Positions 1-5,710 of a DNA stretch of 5,760 nt are shown in pieces (positions within the stretch are counted from its first letter, which is position 1; the number at the start of each line of letters is the position of its first letter). The notes under the pieces were generated by a model. That model was given only the letters and a program-made list of their open reading frames with translations, searched no databases and was not told the DNA's origin. The stretch is taken from assembly GCA_027056525.1 (NCBI GenBank), contig JALUKO010000026.1, positions 1-5,760 on the forward strand, read 5' to 3'. Made by a program: the position numbers and the translations under genes. Origin of the DNA: Helicobacteraceae bacterium (GTDB taxonomy: Bacteria; Campylobacterota; Campylobacteria; Campylobacterales; Sulfurimonadaceae).

Positions 1-345
1 TACTTTGTCTTCTCTTTTTATGGCTGTTATCAGTGTGTCGATCTCAAAAGGCTTCAAAAGAAAGTCCTTAACTCCGAGATGGATCGACTCTATGGCACGT
101 TGCAGGGTTGCATTACCGGTCATAATAATCACTTCATATTTGCCGTTGAGAGTTTTAACAAGCTCTATACCGTCCATACCTGGCATATTGATATCTGTAA
201 TGATGAGATCAAAAGTATCATCAAGGCTTTTGAGTGCGTCTTTTGCATTTTTAAATGTTTTTATCTTAAACTCTTTAAAATCACCCATAGCTATCTCAAG
301 AGATTTTCTCATGTTGATATCGTCTTCTATTATTGCTATTTTCAC
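1..345 (-). CDS. flgR: Response regulator receiver domain, probable flagellar regulator FlgR (partial, runs off left edge)
   Basis: The 115 residues visible form a complete CheY-like receiver domain. The acidic pocket is E7-D8-D9, the phospho-acceptor is D51 in TDINMPGMDG, the switch threonine is T76 in IMTGNA, and the conserved lysine is K98 in LLKPF. The start is GTG at 345, with AAGG seven bases upstream. The rest of the protein lies outside the window. In Campylobacter and Helicobacter the regulator next to gyrA is FlgR, an NtrC-type protein whose AAA+ domain drives sigma-54 transcription of rod, hook and minor flagellin genes after phosphorylation by FlgS. The receiver sequence is typical of that class. 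The FlgR name rests mainly on gene order (gyrA-flgP-flgQ-flgR). The AAA+ domain that would confirm it is not visible, and another response regulator cannot be strictly excluded. It lies 33 bp downstream of flgQ on the same strand and is probably co-transcribed. Confidence 0.85.
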   Translation of the reverse strand, partial: MKIAIIEDDINMRKSLEIAMGDFKEFKIKTFKNAKDALKSLDDTFDLIITDINMPGMDGIELVKTLNGKYEVIIMTGNATLQRAIESIHLGVKDFLLKPFEIDTLITAIKREDKV

Positions 346-352
346 AAAAAAA

Positions 353-356
353 CCTT
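353..356 (-). promoter_or_regulatory. Ribosome binding site fixing the GTG start of flgR
   Basis: AAGG on the minus strand, followed by a seven-T spacer and then GTG at 345. No ATG in the correct frame gives a full receiver domain: the next one, at M12, would remove beta-strand 1 and the acidic pocket. This site therefore supports the GTG start. Confidence 0.6.
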
Positions 357-378
357 GTAAGAGCTGTAAAATTTTATT

Positions 379-792
379 TTATTTAAAAGGTGCGATTGTA
401 ACAAAGTTATCATTAAAATCGACTTTGAAACATGTTGTTTTTAGTGTTAAAATAGTGGTGGAGCTGTTGTGGAGATTTTTTGTTTTTTCTGTGTGTTTTA
501 CATCAAGCGCAAGTTTATTTACATGGGAGAGAAAGTGATCGATATTTTTTAAAAGTATCTCTTTGAGGCTATTGCTTTTTTTGGAGTTCTCTAGTACGAT
601 CGCCTCTTGAGGTACGCCGGAGCATTTTTGCATGGCACTTGAGACATAGAGTGTTTCGTTGTAAAGAGTTGCATCTTTTACCACATAGCGGTAAGAGATG
701 AAGTACTCTTTAGCATGCAATGTTAGTGAGGTAAGTAAAATTAACGTGCAAATTGAGAATGTGAAAGGACGATTTCCATCTCTACTTCGCAT
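379..792 (-). CDS. flgQ: Small exported protein, probable flagellar motility protein FlgQ
   Basis: The predicted product has 137 residues and a clear Sec signal peptide: a basic N-terminus (MRSRDGNR), a hydrophobic core at about residues 10-25, and a likely cleavage after LHA (27|28). The mature part is about 110 residues with two cysteines, C57 and C121, which could form a disulfide in the periplasm. It has no recognisable catalytic motif. The name comes from position: in C. jejuni flgQ lies between flgP and flgR in the same order next to gyrA, and FlgQ is required for motility together with FlgP. FlgQ proteins diverge fast, so sequence alone does not prove this. The ATG at 792 lies inside flgP, whose stop is at 741, giving a 52-bp overlap in another frame. 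No later ATG, GTG or TTG would keep the signal peptide, so the overlap is probably real. Only a weak purine stretch precedes the ATG, which suggests translation coupled to flgP. Confidence 0.7.
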   Translation of the reverse strand: MRSRDGNRPFTFSICTLILLTSLTLHAKEYFISYRYVVKDATLYNETLYVSSAMQKCSGVPQEAIVLENSKKSNSLKEILLKNIDHFLSHVNKLALDVKHTEKTKNLHNSSTTILTLKTTCFKVDFNDNFVTIAPFK

Positions 793-1232
793 AGACCATC
801 TTTAAAAGTTGTCTCAACAACATTTGCATTTTTTACCATTGCTTGAACAGATGTACGAACCGTCGAGCGTTTTACCATCATATTTTTAATGAGGTCTTCG
901 CCATCAACACGAACGCCCTTGACTTTCTCAGCGATCATTCTATAAGCGTCTGCAACTGCCGCACGTTTTGCGAGTGCGTATGCTTGAGCAGGAGAAGTTG
1001 TATTCATCGGTGCCACACCTTGACCTGTTACACTGATGAGAACATCTTTGTTGTGTGTTAAAACGGGTTCATCTTCCAAAGCAGGAGGTGGTGGCGGACA
1101 CTCATTTGTCGCACACTCTACCGTAATGCTTTGTGCCGGCTGTTGCTCCTGTGAATCTTGTGCTTGAACTGTATCGACAGCCATCAATGAAGATGCACTT
1201 AGAAGAGCTGCTAATAGCAGAGAATATTTCAT
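741..1232 (-). CDS. flgP: LPP20-family periplasmic protein, probable flagellar basal-disk protein FlgP
   Basis: The product has 163 residues. It begins with a signal peptide (hydrophobic residues 4-18, likely cleavage after VQA at 24|25). A Gln-, Glu- and Pro-rich linker follows with C40, C45 and five consecutive prolines (46-50). An LPP20-like domain occupies about residues 60-163: VTGQGVAP, then an Ala-rich helix (SPAQAYALAKRAAVADAYR), the KVKGVRVDGEDLI segment, and the strand CEVEMEIVL. In C. jejuni FlgP is an outer-membrane-associated lipoprotein that builds the large periplasmic disk around the flagellar motor and is needed for motility. That identity is supported here by the domain and by the order gyrA-flgP-flgQ-flgR. 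Unlike a lipoprotein, the signal sequence contains no cysteine, so lipidation is not expected. The start ATG at 1232 has AAGGGA six bases upstream. The gene lies 44 bp after gyrA, and a sigma-54-type promoter sits just upstream. Confidence 0.8.
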   Translation of the reverse strand: MKYSLLLAALLSASSLMAVDTVQAQDSQEQQPAQSITVECATNECPPPPPALEDEPVLTHNKDVLISVTGQGVAPMNTTSPAQAYALAKRAAVADAYRMIAEKVKGVRVDGEDLIKNMMVKRSTVRTSVQAMVKNANVVETTFKDGLCEVEMEIVLSHSQFAR

Positions 1233-1268
1233 GGTTAATCCCTTGAGATGATTTGATTTAAACTAAAA

Positions 1269-1284
1269 AGCAACTACTATTCCA
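1269..1284 (-). promoter_or_regulatory. Candidate sigma-54 (RpoN) promoter for flgPQR, overlapping the gyrA stop codon
   Basis: The minus strand reads TGGAATAGTAGTTGCT, with GG at 1283-1282 and GC at 1271-1270 exactly ten bases apart. It fits the RpoN consensus TGGYAYR-N4-TTGCW at every fixed position except one (A for Y), and it resembles the TTGGAA...TTGCTT form seen in Campylobacter. The predicted start is near 1258, giving a leader of about 25 bases before the flgP ATG. The -24 element covers the last gyrA codons. Flagellar context makes a functional site plausible. No activator-binding site was identified, which is not unusual because FlgR can act without one. Confidence 0.65.
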
Positions 1285-3760
1285 AATCTAAAGTAGGGGT
1301 ATCATCACTCTCCTCTTCCTCTTCCTCTTTTTCCTCTTTTGGACAACGGGAGATGGAAGCAACTTCATCACCTTTTACTATATATACACCAGATGTGTTT
1401 CTGCTGGATTTGGAGATGGTTTGCATATCTACACGTATCATTTTCCCTGCTTTTGTGAGTGCCATCATATCCATTGTTTCATCAACCATAAGAACTCCAA
1501 CAACATGTTTACCTGTTTTTGATGTCATTTTCATGGCGATAACACCACTTCCTGCGCGGTTGGTGAGTCTGTATTCACCGGCTTCTGTACGTTTACCGAT
1601 ACCTTTTTCACTTACGATCAAGATCTCTTGCCCATCATCAGCTATGATGTTGGCATCAACAACTTCGTCACCTTCATGTTTAAACTTGATACCTCGCACA
1701 CCACGAGTTGAGCGACCTTGTTCACGAGTTTTTTCAATTTCAAACTTAATACATTGAGCATATTTTGTTACTATAAAGAGATAACGTATATTTTGATCTG
1801 CTATTTTTGCAGTAATGAGCTCGTCATCATCATCTAAAACTATAGCTCGCACACCATTACTTCTGATATTGCTGAATTCACTTAAGTTTGTACGTTTAAC
1901 AACACCATTTTTAGTAAAGAAAACAAGACCTTTCTCTTCACTAAAATCCGTAGTTGGGATAATAGACTGAATTTTTTCATCAGCAACAAGGTTGATAAGG
2001 TTAACAACTGCCTTGCCTTTTGCCGTTCTGCTGCCTTCTGGAATTCTGTACACTTTGAGCCAGTGGAGTTGTCCACGGTCTGTTACAAAGAGGAGGGTGT
2101 CATGTGTATTACATGTAAAGAAGTTTTCTATAAAATCATCTTCATATGTAGTAACGGCAGTTTTACCTTTGCCGCCACGTTTTTGTTTTTCATAGGATGC
2201 AAGAGCTACACGTTTGATATAGCCTCTATGGGTAATGGTAACTACCATAGGCTCATTCGGGATGAGATCTTCTATATCTATATCATCGTAGTCATCTTCT
2301 ATCTCTGTGCGTCTTTCATCTGCATAAGTAGCAATGATCTCATCAAACTCTTCATCAATAATTTTGTGAAGAACCTCTTCACTTTTTAAAATCGATTCTA
2401 AGTACTCAATAAGTTTCATAAGTTCATGAAGTTCGTTCTCGATTTTTTCAATCTCAAGACCTGTTAAGCGACCAAGACGCATAGCAACAATGCTTGCAGC
2501 CTGAATCTCGGAAAAGTCAAATTCAGAGACAAGGTTTTCTTTTGCATCATCTTCATTTGTGGAAGCCCGAATCACACGGATAACATCATCGATGATATCG
2601 ATCGCTTTTTTCAAACCTTCTAAAATATGTGCACGCGCTTTTGCTTTTTCAAGATCGAAAATGGTACGACGAATAATAATCGTTTTACGGTGAGCGATAA
2701 AATGCTTTAAAATATCAATAAGACCAAAGATTCTTGGTTCTTGATTTAATATAGAAAGCATGATGATACCGAAAGTGGTTTGCATACTTGTTTGCTTAAA
2801 GAGATTGTTTAAAACTATTTCACTCATAGCATCACGTTTGAGTTCAATCACAACCCGCATTCCGTCACGGTCTGATTCATCGCGGATAAGTGAAACACCC
2901 TCTATCATTTTTTCTTTTACAAGATTTGCAATATTCTCAATAAGGCGAGACTTATTTACCTGATAAGGCAACTCATCAATAACAATGATCTCTTTTTTTG
3001 CACTTTGCTCAATATGTGTTTTTGCACGAACTTTGATACGACCGCGACCGGTCTCATAAGCTTCTGTAATCCCTTTTTTACCAAAGATGATACCACCGGT
3101 TGGGAAGTCAGGTGCTTTAATATGCTCCATCATCTCAGCAAGTGAGATCTGTGGATTTGCCAGAAGTGCTTTAAGACCGCTTAAAATCTCTTTAGGGTTG
3201 TGTGGAGGAATATTGGTAGCCATACCGACTGCAATACCTGATGAACCGTTTATGAGGAGGTTTGGAACACGTGTCGGCATAACATCAGGCTCTTTTGTGG
3301 TTCCATCATAGTTGTCTATCATGTTCACCGTATTTTTGTCGAGATCCTTGAGAAGTTCGCCTGCATACTTTGTCATACGTGCTTCCGTATAACGCATTGC
3401 TGCTGCAGAATCACCATCGACTGAACCGAAGTTACCTTGTCCGTCAACAAGCTCCATTCTCATAGAGAAAGGTTGAGCCATACGTACTAAAGCATCATAT
3501 ACAGCGGTGTCACCGTGAGGGTGGTACTGACCGATCACATCCCCGACTATACGTGCTGATTTTTTAAATTTTGCACCGGCTGAAAGGTTGAGCTTGTCCA
3601 TAGCATAAAGAATTCTTCTGTGAACAGGCTTCAGACCATCTCTTACATCTGGAAGGGCACGACCGATAATTACACTCATGGAATAATCAAGGTAGCTTGT
3701 TTGAAGAGTTTCCTCTATATTTATAGTTTGTATTTCATCATTGTTTAGCAAATCGCTCAT
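1277..3760 (-). CDS. gyrA: DNA gyrase subunit A
   Basis: The product has 827 residues and is the breakage-reunion subunit of gyrase, which introduces negative supercoils with GyrB using ATP. The catalytic tyrosine is Y124 in AMRYTEARM. The quinolone-determining segment around residues 66-105 has T85 and D89 (GDTAVYD), equivalent to C. jejuni T86 and D90, so it is wild-type-like at the two main resistance positions. A tower and coiled-coil region follows. The GyrA box QKRGGKG at 526-532 opens the C-terminal DNA-wrapping beta-pinwheel and separates this protein from ParC. The last 22 residues form a strongly acidic tail (KEEKEEEEEESDD). The start chosen is ATG at 3760, with AGGTG upstream. An in-frame GTG at 3769 would lie inside that ribosome binding site and is unlikely to be used. 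There is no terminator between gyrA and flgP, so readthrough into the flagellar genes is likely. Confidence 0.98.
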   Translation of the reverse strand: MSDLLNNDEIQTINIEETLQTSYLDYSMSVIIGRALPDVRDGLKPVHRRILYAMDKLNLSAGAKFKKSARIVGDVIGQYHPHGDTAVYDALVRMAQPFSMRMELVDGQGNFGSVDGDSAAAMRYTEARMTKYAGELLKDLDKNTVNMIDNYDGTTKEPDVMPTRVPNLLINGSSGIAVGMATNIPPHNPKEILSGLKALLANPQISLAEMMEHIKAPDFPTGGIIFGKKGITEAYETGRGRIKVRAKTHIEQSAKKEIIVIDELPYQVNKSRLIENIANLVKEKMIEGVSLIRDESDRDGMRVVIELKRDAMSEIVLNNLFKQTSMQTTFGIIMLSILNQEPRIFGLIDILKHFIAHRKTIIIRRTIFDLEKAKARAHILEGLKKAIDIIDDVIRVIRASTNEDDAKENLVSEFDFSEIQAASIVAMRLGRLTGLEIEKIENELHELMKLIEYLESILKSEEVLHKIIDEEFDEIIATYADERRTEIEDDYDDIDIEDLIPNEPMVVTITHRGYIKRVALASYEKQKRGGKGKTAVTTYEDDFIENFFTCNTHDTLLFVTDRGQLHWLKVYRIPEGSRTAKGKAVVNLINLVADEKIQSIIPTTDFSEEKGLVFFTKNGVVKRTNLSEFSNIRSNGVRAIVLDDDDELITAKIADQNIRYLFIVTKYAQCIKFEIEKTREQGRSTRGVRGIKFKHEGDEVVDANIIADDGQEILIVSEKGIGKRTEAGEYRLTNRAGSGVIAMKMTSKTGKHVVGVLMVDETMDMMALTKAGKMIRVDMQTISKSSRNTSGVYIVKGDEVASISRCPKEEKEEEEEESDDTPTLDLE

Positions 3761-3766
3761 ATAAAA

Positions 3767-3771
3767 CACCT
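3767..3771 (-). promoter_or_regulatory. Ribosome binding site deciding the gyrA start
   Basis: AGGTG on the minus strand lies six bases before the ATG at 3760. The upstream in-frame GTG codon (3769-3767) is part of this same sequence, so it cannot use it as a Shine-Dalgarno element. This favours the 827-residue form of GyrA. Confidence 0.7.
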
Positions 3772-3799
3772 AGTTGTTTAATTAAAATAAAATTTATCT

Positions 3800-3805
3800 A
3801 TAATA
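3800..3805 (-). promoter_or_regulatory. Possible -10 element of the gyrA promoter
   Basis: TATTAT on the minus strand would start transcription near 3793 and give a leader of about 33 bases. No convincing -35 is visible 17 bases upstream, but -35 boxes are weak in Campylobacterota housekeeping promoters. The overlapping TATAGA, or the minus-strand TATAAT at 3896-3891, are alternatives. Confidence 0.35.
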
Positions 3806-3907
3806 TCGAAATGTCCCTTAAGATATTTGTAAAAATGAAGAACTTTTTTAAGAATTTTTTTACGTGTGAAGATAGGGTATAGGTCAAAGTATTATAATTT
3901 AGAGTAA

Positions 3908-3924
3908 TGATTAAAAATTAATCA
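3908..3924. promoter_or_regulatory. 17-bp perfect palindrome upstream of amtB, candidate operator
   Basis: TGATTAA and TTAATCA are separated by AAA, giving seven-base arms that match perfectly. The centre is about 52 bases before the predicted amtB start. That spacing suits an activator site of the CRP/FNR type or a repressor operator. The arms do not match the usual FNR (TTGAT-N4-ATCAA) or NtcA (GTA-N8-TAC) spacing, so no regulator is assigned. Confidence 0.4.
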
Positions 3925-3955
3925 CCTACAGAGAAGATTGCTTGAAATATGTTTG

Positions 3956-3961
3956 TATAAT
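3956..3961 (+). promoter_or_regulatory. -10 element of the amtB promoter
   Basis: A consensus TATAAT preceded by TTTG predicts a start near 3968 and a 25-base leader before the amtB ATG. The -35 region is poor, as is common in this phylum. No sigma-54 pattern (GG-N10-GC) is found here, so amtB looks housekeeping-sigma dependent. Confidence 0.6.
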
Positions 3962-3993
3962 GCTGAATAGTTAAACAATCTAAAGGATAAATA

Positions 3994-5247
3994 ATGAAGA
4001 GATTACTTCTTGTTCTGTTAGCATTGCCAACATTGGTATTTGCAGAAGATACATTAAGCAGTGGAGACACGGCTTGGATGTTAGTTGCTACAGCATTTGT
4101 TATGTTAATGACACCTGCCGGTCTGGCACTGTTTTATGGTGGACTTACCCGTAGTAAAAATACGCTTAATACTATAGGTATGAGTTTGGGTGCATATGCA
4201 GTTGGTACTTTGGTATGGGTATTGGTTGGTTATTCTATTGCATTTGGTGATGGAGATATAATAGGAACAGGAAAAGTTCTTCTTTCTGGAATTACATCAG
4301 AGAGCTTAAGCGGAACAATTCCGGAGCTTTTATTTGTTGCGTTTCAGGGTACATTTGCAGCGATCGCTGTTGCAATTGCAAGTGGTTCTATGATTGAGAG
4401 AGTGAAGTTCTCGACATATATGATCTTTGCTGCATTATGGATTGTTGCAGTATATGCGCCTATCACACACTGGGCATGGGGTGGCGGTGAAACACTGAAC
4501 TTTGGTGAGATGGACTTTGCCGGTGGTACAGTTGTTCACTTAAATGCCGGTATTGCCGGTTTTGTAGTTGCTATGATATTAGGACGCAGAAAAGATTATG
4601 GAAAAGCTGCTATCAAGCCTTTTTCTCCTGTACTGGTAGTTCTTGGTGCTGCACTCTTATGGTTTGGATGGTTCGGATTCAATGCAGGTAGTGAAGTTGC
4701 TGCTGATGGTGTTGCTGCTTCTGCTTTCTTGGTAACAAATGTTGCTGCTGCTCTTGGTGTAATCGGTTGGGTAGCACTGGAGTGGTTGATTTACAAAAAA
4801 GCTACTTTAGTAGGTGGTGCTTCCGGTGCTGTTGCCGGTCTTGTCGCGATCACTCCGGCTTCTGGTAGTGCCGGTGTTGAAGGTGCTATTATTATCGGTT
4901 TTATCGGTGGTGCACTTGGTTTCTGGGCTGTTTCAAAACTCAAACATATGTTTAAAGTTGATGATTCTTTAGATGCGTTTTGGATTCATGGTTTAGTCGG
5001 TATTTGGGGTTCAATCGCAACTGCTTTATTTATTGCAGATTACGCAATGCCGGAAGATTATTCTCTTGGTTCTCAGTTGGTTGCACAGTTCAGTGCTATC
5101 GGTCTTACTATCGTATACAGTGCAATTGTAACTGCGATAGTATTTTATATAGCTTCTGCACTTACGGGTGGCGGTAGAGTTGATGATGAGACTGAGAGTC
5201 GCGGTCTTGATGAAACTACACATGGTGAAAAAGCTATAAACTTATAG
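3994..5247 (+). CDS. amtB: Ammonium transporter AmtB
   Basis: The 417-residue product has a cleavable signal peptide (cleavage after VFA, 17|18) and then eleven hydrophobic segments, the topology of the trimeric Amt channels in the inner membrane. Family marks are FYGGLTRSKN near residues 48-57, APITHWAWGGG, D174 in DFAGGTVVHLNAG, the first pore histidine H182, and the second pore histidine H332 in HGLVGIWG. These twin histidines carry ammonium through the pore. The cytoplasmic tail RGLDETTHGEKA (403-414) matches the conserved segment that docks P-II, except that the usual Tyr after HGExA is Ile415. The start ATG has AAAGGA seven bases upstream. The P-II gene follows 91 bp downstream on the same strand, so channel and plug are encoded together, in the order amtB then P-II, the reverse of E. 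coli glnK-amtB. Length and motifs are those of a complete, functional protein. Confidence 0.97.
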   Translation: MKRLLLVLLALPTLVFAEDTLSSGDTAWMLVATAFVMLMTPAGLALFYGGLTRSKNTLNTIGMSLGAYAVGTLVWVLVGYSIAFGDGDIIGTGKVLLSGITSESLSGTIPELLFVAFQGTFAAIAVAIASGSMIERVKFSTYMIFAALWIVAVYAPITHWAWGGGETLNFGEMDFAGGTVVHLNAGIAGFVVAMILGRRKDYGKAAIKPFSPVLVVLGAALLWFGWFGFNAGSEVAADGVAASAFLVTNVAAALGVIGWVALEWLIYKKATLVGGASGAVAGLVAITPASGSAGVEGAIIIGFIGGALGFWAVSKLKHMFKVDDSLDAFWIHGLVGIWGSIATALFIADYAMPEDYSLGSQLVAQFSAIGLTIVYSAIVTAIVFYIASALTGGGRVDDETESRGLDETTHGEKAINL

Positions 5248-5255
5248 TCTTAGAG

Positions 5256-5284
5256 TTGATTTAAACCATAAATATGGTTACAAT
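5256..5284 (+). promoter_or_regulatory. Candidate promoter of the P-II gene with an operator-like palindrome in its spacer
   Basis: TTGATT (5256-5261) and TACAAT (5279-5284) are exactly 17 bases apart. A 16-bp perfect palindrome, AACCATA-AA-TATGGTT (5264-5279), fills most of the spacer and touches the -10. A protein bound there would block RNA polymerase, so this looks like a repressible promoter giving P-II expression apart from amtB. The regulator is unknown. In an amtB readthrough RNA the same bases could fold as a weak hairpin. Confidence 0.5.
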
Positions 5285-5297
5285 TTGAAACGAAAAA

Positions 5298-5317
5298 AAG
5301 AGAGGCTCTCCTCTCTT
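5298..5317. repeat. Perfect 8-bp hairpin in the leader of the P-II gene
   Basis: AAGAGAGG and CCTCTCTT flank a four-base CTCT loop. On the plus strand it ends nine bases before the GGAG ribosome binding site and has no T-run after it, so it would be a leader structure or processing site. On the minus strand the stem is followed by a run of T, as in an intrinsic terminator, although no minus-strand gene is seen upstream of it in this window. Confidence 0.55.
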
Positions 5318-5338
5318 GCAATATTTGGAGTTACAATT

Positions 5339-5677
5339 ATGAAAAAAGTAGAAGCGGTTATCAAACCATTTAAACTAGAAGATGTAAAAGATGCTTTGGC
5401 TGAGATCGGTATAACAGGTATGACGGTAAGTGAAGTCAAAGGTTATGGTCGTCAAAAAGGTCACAGCGAACTTTATCGTGGTGCTGAGTATGTAGTTGAT
5501 TTCTTGCCTAAAATTAAAATGGAAATGGTTGTTGGTGCTGATATGCTTGAGCAGGTTGTCAACACAATCGTTGAGGCAGCAAGAACAGGTAAAATCGGTG
5601 ATGGTAAAATTTTCGTAAGTGATATTGAGAAAATTATCCGTATTCGTACCGGTGAAACTGATATAGAAGCTGTATAA
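5339..5677 (+). CDS. glnK: P-II family nitrogen regulatory protein (GlnK/GlnB type)
   Basis: The 112-residue product has the standard P-II length. P-II trimers sense ATP/ADP and 2-oxoglutarate and bind targets with the T-loop. The T-loop here (about 37-55) contains SELYRGAEYVVDF, with Tyr51 present as the usual uridylylation residue. The B-loop TGKIGDGKIFV is at 83-93, and conserved R101 and R103 follow. The start is ATG at 5339, with GGAG eight bases upstream. A TTG farther upstream at 5285 is in frame but would add 18 non-homologous residues. The adjacent amtB makes control of ammonium uptake the clear main role, so glnK is preferred over glnB, although the sequence alone does not separate them. 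Whether Tyr51 is modified depends on a GlnD enzyme that is not in this window. Confidence 0.96.
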   Translation: MKKVEAVIKPFKLEDVKDALAEIGITGMTVSEVKGYGRQKGHSELYRGAEYVVDFLPKIKMEMVVGADMLEQVVNTIVEAARTGKIGDGKIFVSDIEKIIRIRTGETDIEAV

Positions 5678-5687
5678 TACTTCTACC

Positions 5688-5710
5688 TCATACCCTTTTT
5701 TAGGGTATGA
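5688..5710 (+). terminator. Hairpin after the P-II gene, probable terminator of the amtB-glnK unit
   Basis: TCATACCCT and AGGGTATGA form a perfect nine-base stem around a five-T loop, starting eleven bases after the stop codon. A clear T-run after the stem is missing on both strands, so it is not a textbook intrinsic terminator. It may instead mark the 3' end by processing or protect the RNA. Confidence 0.5.

Larger units (their letters stand above)
3761..3993. other. Divergent intergenic regulatory region between gyrA and amtB
   Basis: This 233-bp, very AT-rich stretch has no supported coding region. It must carry the promoters of both gyrA (leftward) and amtB (rightward). It holds a possible gyrA -10, T and A tracts at 3831-3835, 3844-3849 and 3855-3861 spaced roughly one helical turn apart, a self-complementary ATTATAAT at 3891-3898 that reads as a -10 on both strands, a perfect palindrome at 3908-3924, and the amtB -10 at 3956. 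Individual sites are listed separately. Confidence 0.8.

Noticed and set aside
5..538. Plus-strand open frame of 177 codons at the left edge
   Set aside because: It is antisense to the clear receiver domain of flgR and to part of flgQ. Its translation has no recognisable domain.
1233..1276. Terminator between gyrA and flgP
   Set aside because: No inverted repeat with a T-run is visible in the 44-bp gap.
1353..1757. Plus-strand open frame of 134 codons, and similar frames at 2063-2389 and 3087-3311
   Set aside because: All lie antisense to gyrA, whose protein is intact and conserved throughout. None has a convincing ribosome binding site or a plausible product.
3761..3769. GTG start of gyrA adding MFY
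   Set aside because: The GTG lies inside the AGGTG ribosome binding site used by the ATG at 3760.
3928..3943. Sigma-54 promoter for amtB around TTGCTT at 3938
   Set aside because: The bases where GG should stand (3928-3929) are AC, so the required GG-N10-GC is absent.
5304..5319. Sigma-54 promoter for the P-II gene (GG...TTGC)
   Set aside because: The spacing is GG-N12-GC, two bases too long, and both parts belong to or abut the hairpin.
5285..5338. Extended P-II start at TTG 5285
   Set aside because: It would add 18 residues absent from P-II proteins and encoded by the leader hairpin. The ATG at 5339 has a good GGAG and gives the exact family length.
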